Of a stretch of DNA of 12,793 nt, positions 12,181 through 12,793 are shown one piece after another. The translations under genes were made by a program, and so were the position numbers. The notes beneath the pieces were generated by a model. The model did not search any database, was not told the DNA's origin, and saw nothing but the letters and a program-made list of their open reading frames with translations. Source of the DNA: Bacillota bacterium (GTDB taxonomy: Bacteria; Vulcanimicrobiota; JAMDEM01); contig JAMDEM010000055.1 in NCBI GenBank assembly GCA_023486985.1, forward strand, positions 1-12,793. The letters run 5' to 3'. Numbering within the stretch: position 1 is the first letter of the stretch; the number at the start of each line of letters is the position of its first letter.

Positions 12181-12793
12181 TTACAACGGCTGTGAAATAC
12201 CTTGTTTTCTTATCATTAAGAAATGAGCAATTAATAAATAAGTTATAAACCATGGAAGGACCAGAGCATGTACCGCAAAAAATCTTGTAAGTGTCGCTCC
12301 CGTTATATTTGGACCACCCCTTATAAGAATCATTGCCGCATGTCCTAAAATAGGAAGCTTGCCCAGCATCTCAGTGCCCTGAACTGTGGCACCGTAGGCA
12401 GCGCTGTCCCATGACAGGAGCGCTCCGGTAAAGCCAAAACCCAGGGTAATAAAAAGAAGCAGTACGCCCACCATCCAGTTTAATTCTCTCGGCGGTCTGT
12501 ACGCCTTATGAAAGAAAACTCTTGCCGTATGAATGATGACCGCAAGAATAAGAATATGAGCCGTCCAGACATGAATCTCCCTTATCAGCCATCCAAGAGG
12601 CACTTCATTAATAATAAACTTGATAGATTCATAGGCATCCTCAGGGCTTGCCTTGTAATAAACAGCCAGAAGTATCCCGGTAATCACCTGGACAACAAAA
12701 AGAAAAAAGGCGATCCCGCCGAAACAAAACCAGCCGTTGACAAACTTTGGAATGGGACGTTTTAATGCTTTTTCAAGAGCTTCTTTAAAGGGA
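12181..12793 (-). CDS. Cytochrome b6-type cytochrome b N-terminal protein (partial, cut by right edge)
   Basis: The frame is open to the window edge, with 203 residues visible. Compared with b6, only about a dozen N-terminal residues are missing. Heme b ligands are His74/His88 (14 apart) and His175/His190 (15 apart); 15 is the b6-type spacing, bc1-type cytochrome b has 14. Four membrane helices and the ending RKQGISQPL, then a stop, match the split b6 form. Cys23, in WFCFGGI, lies at the position of the b6 Cys that covalently holds heme ci/cn (YCLGGI in b6). A GTG inside the frame (12687) is not the start, because family sequence continues upstream of it. It would exchange electrons with menaquinol together with subunit IV. 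A Rieske gene may lie beyond the right edge. Confidence 0.93.
   Translation of the reverse strand, partial: PFKEALEKALKRPIPKFVNGWFCFGGIAFFLFVVQVITGILLAVYYKASPEDAYESIKFIINEVPLGWLIREIHVWTAHILILAVIIHTARVFFHKAYRPPRELNWMVGVLLLFITLGFGFTGALLSWDSAAYGATVQGTEMLGKLPILGHAAMILIRGGPNITGATLTRFFAVHALVLPWFITYLLIAHFLMIRKQGISQPL

Noticed and set aside
12181..12687. Cytochrome b6 starting at GTG 12687
   Set aside because: The frame continues upstream with conserved b6 sequence, including the heme ci cysteine, so the gene is cut by the window edge.

Overview
The window is a stretch of bacterial chromosome dominated by membrane-bound electron-transfer genes. The three multiheme cytochromes carry 43 c-type heme motifs between them (9, 25 and 9). 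Together with an NADH-sensing Rex repressor, a Tat-exported molybdopterin-family protein and a split cytochrome b6/subunit IV, they point to a Gram-negative, probably anaerobic, menaquinone-based bacterium. Nitrospirota, Desulfobacterota or anammox-type Planctomycetota would fit; the sequence alone does not let me choose. GC content looks moderate to low. No rRNA, tRNA, transposase or CRISPR array was found.

Layout, left to right. (1) 1-1833, minus: an exported tetratricopeptide-repeat protein with about twelve 40-residue TPRs, running off the left edge. It looks like the N-terminal part of a TPR-CHAT protein. (2) 1834-1994: a divergent intergenic region with a near-consensus Rex operator over the -35 box of the rex promoter. 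(3) 1995-2621, plus: rex. (4) 2664-7614, minus: four genes in transcription order: a four-cluster ferredoxin-like subunit, an NrfD/PsrC-type membrane subunit, a Tat-exported molybdopterin-family subunit, and a membrane-anchored nonaheme cytochrome. The composition matches the Qrc menaquinone reductase of sulfate reducers or a Psr/Phs-type complex. The molybdopterin subunit has Gly where relatives have the Mo-binding Cys. (5) 7937-12793, minus: cytochrome b6 (cut by the right edge), subunit IV, a nonaheme cytochrome with a C-terminal anchor, and a 25-heme NapC/NirT-type cytochrome. The last three genes are joined by 4-bp overlaps.

How they may work together (inference): the b6/subunit IV pair would exchange electrons with the quinone pool on one side and the periplasmic multiheme cytochromes on the other. 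The Qrc/Psr-like complex would connect the quinone pool to periplasmic cytochromes or a substrate. Rex would report the NADH/NAD+ balance. The direction of electron flow and the terminal acceptor cannot be read from this window.

Three gaps of about 290-320 bp inside the two minus-strand gene sets (5747-6067, 7615-7936, 11871-12180) hold no genes. They are packed with short palindromic repeats, some shared between gaps. A smaller palindrome sits between the convergent ends of rex and the nonaheme gene.
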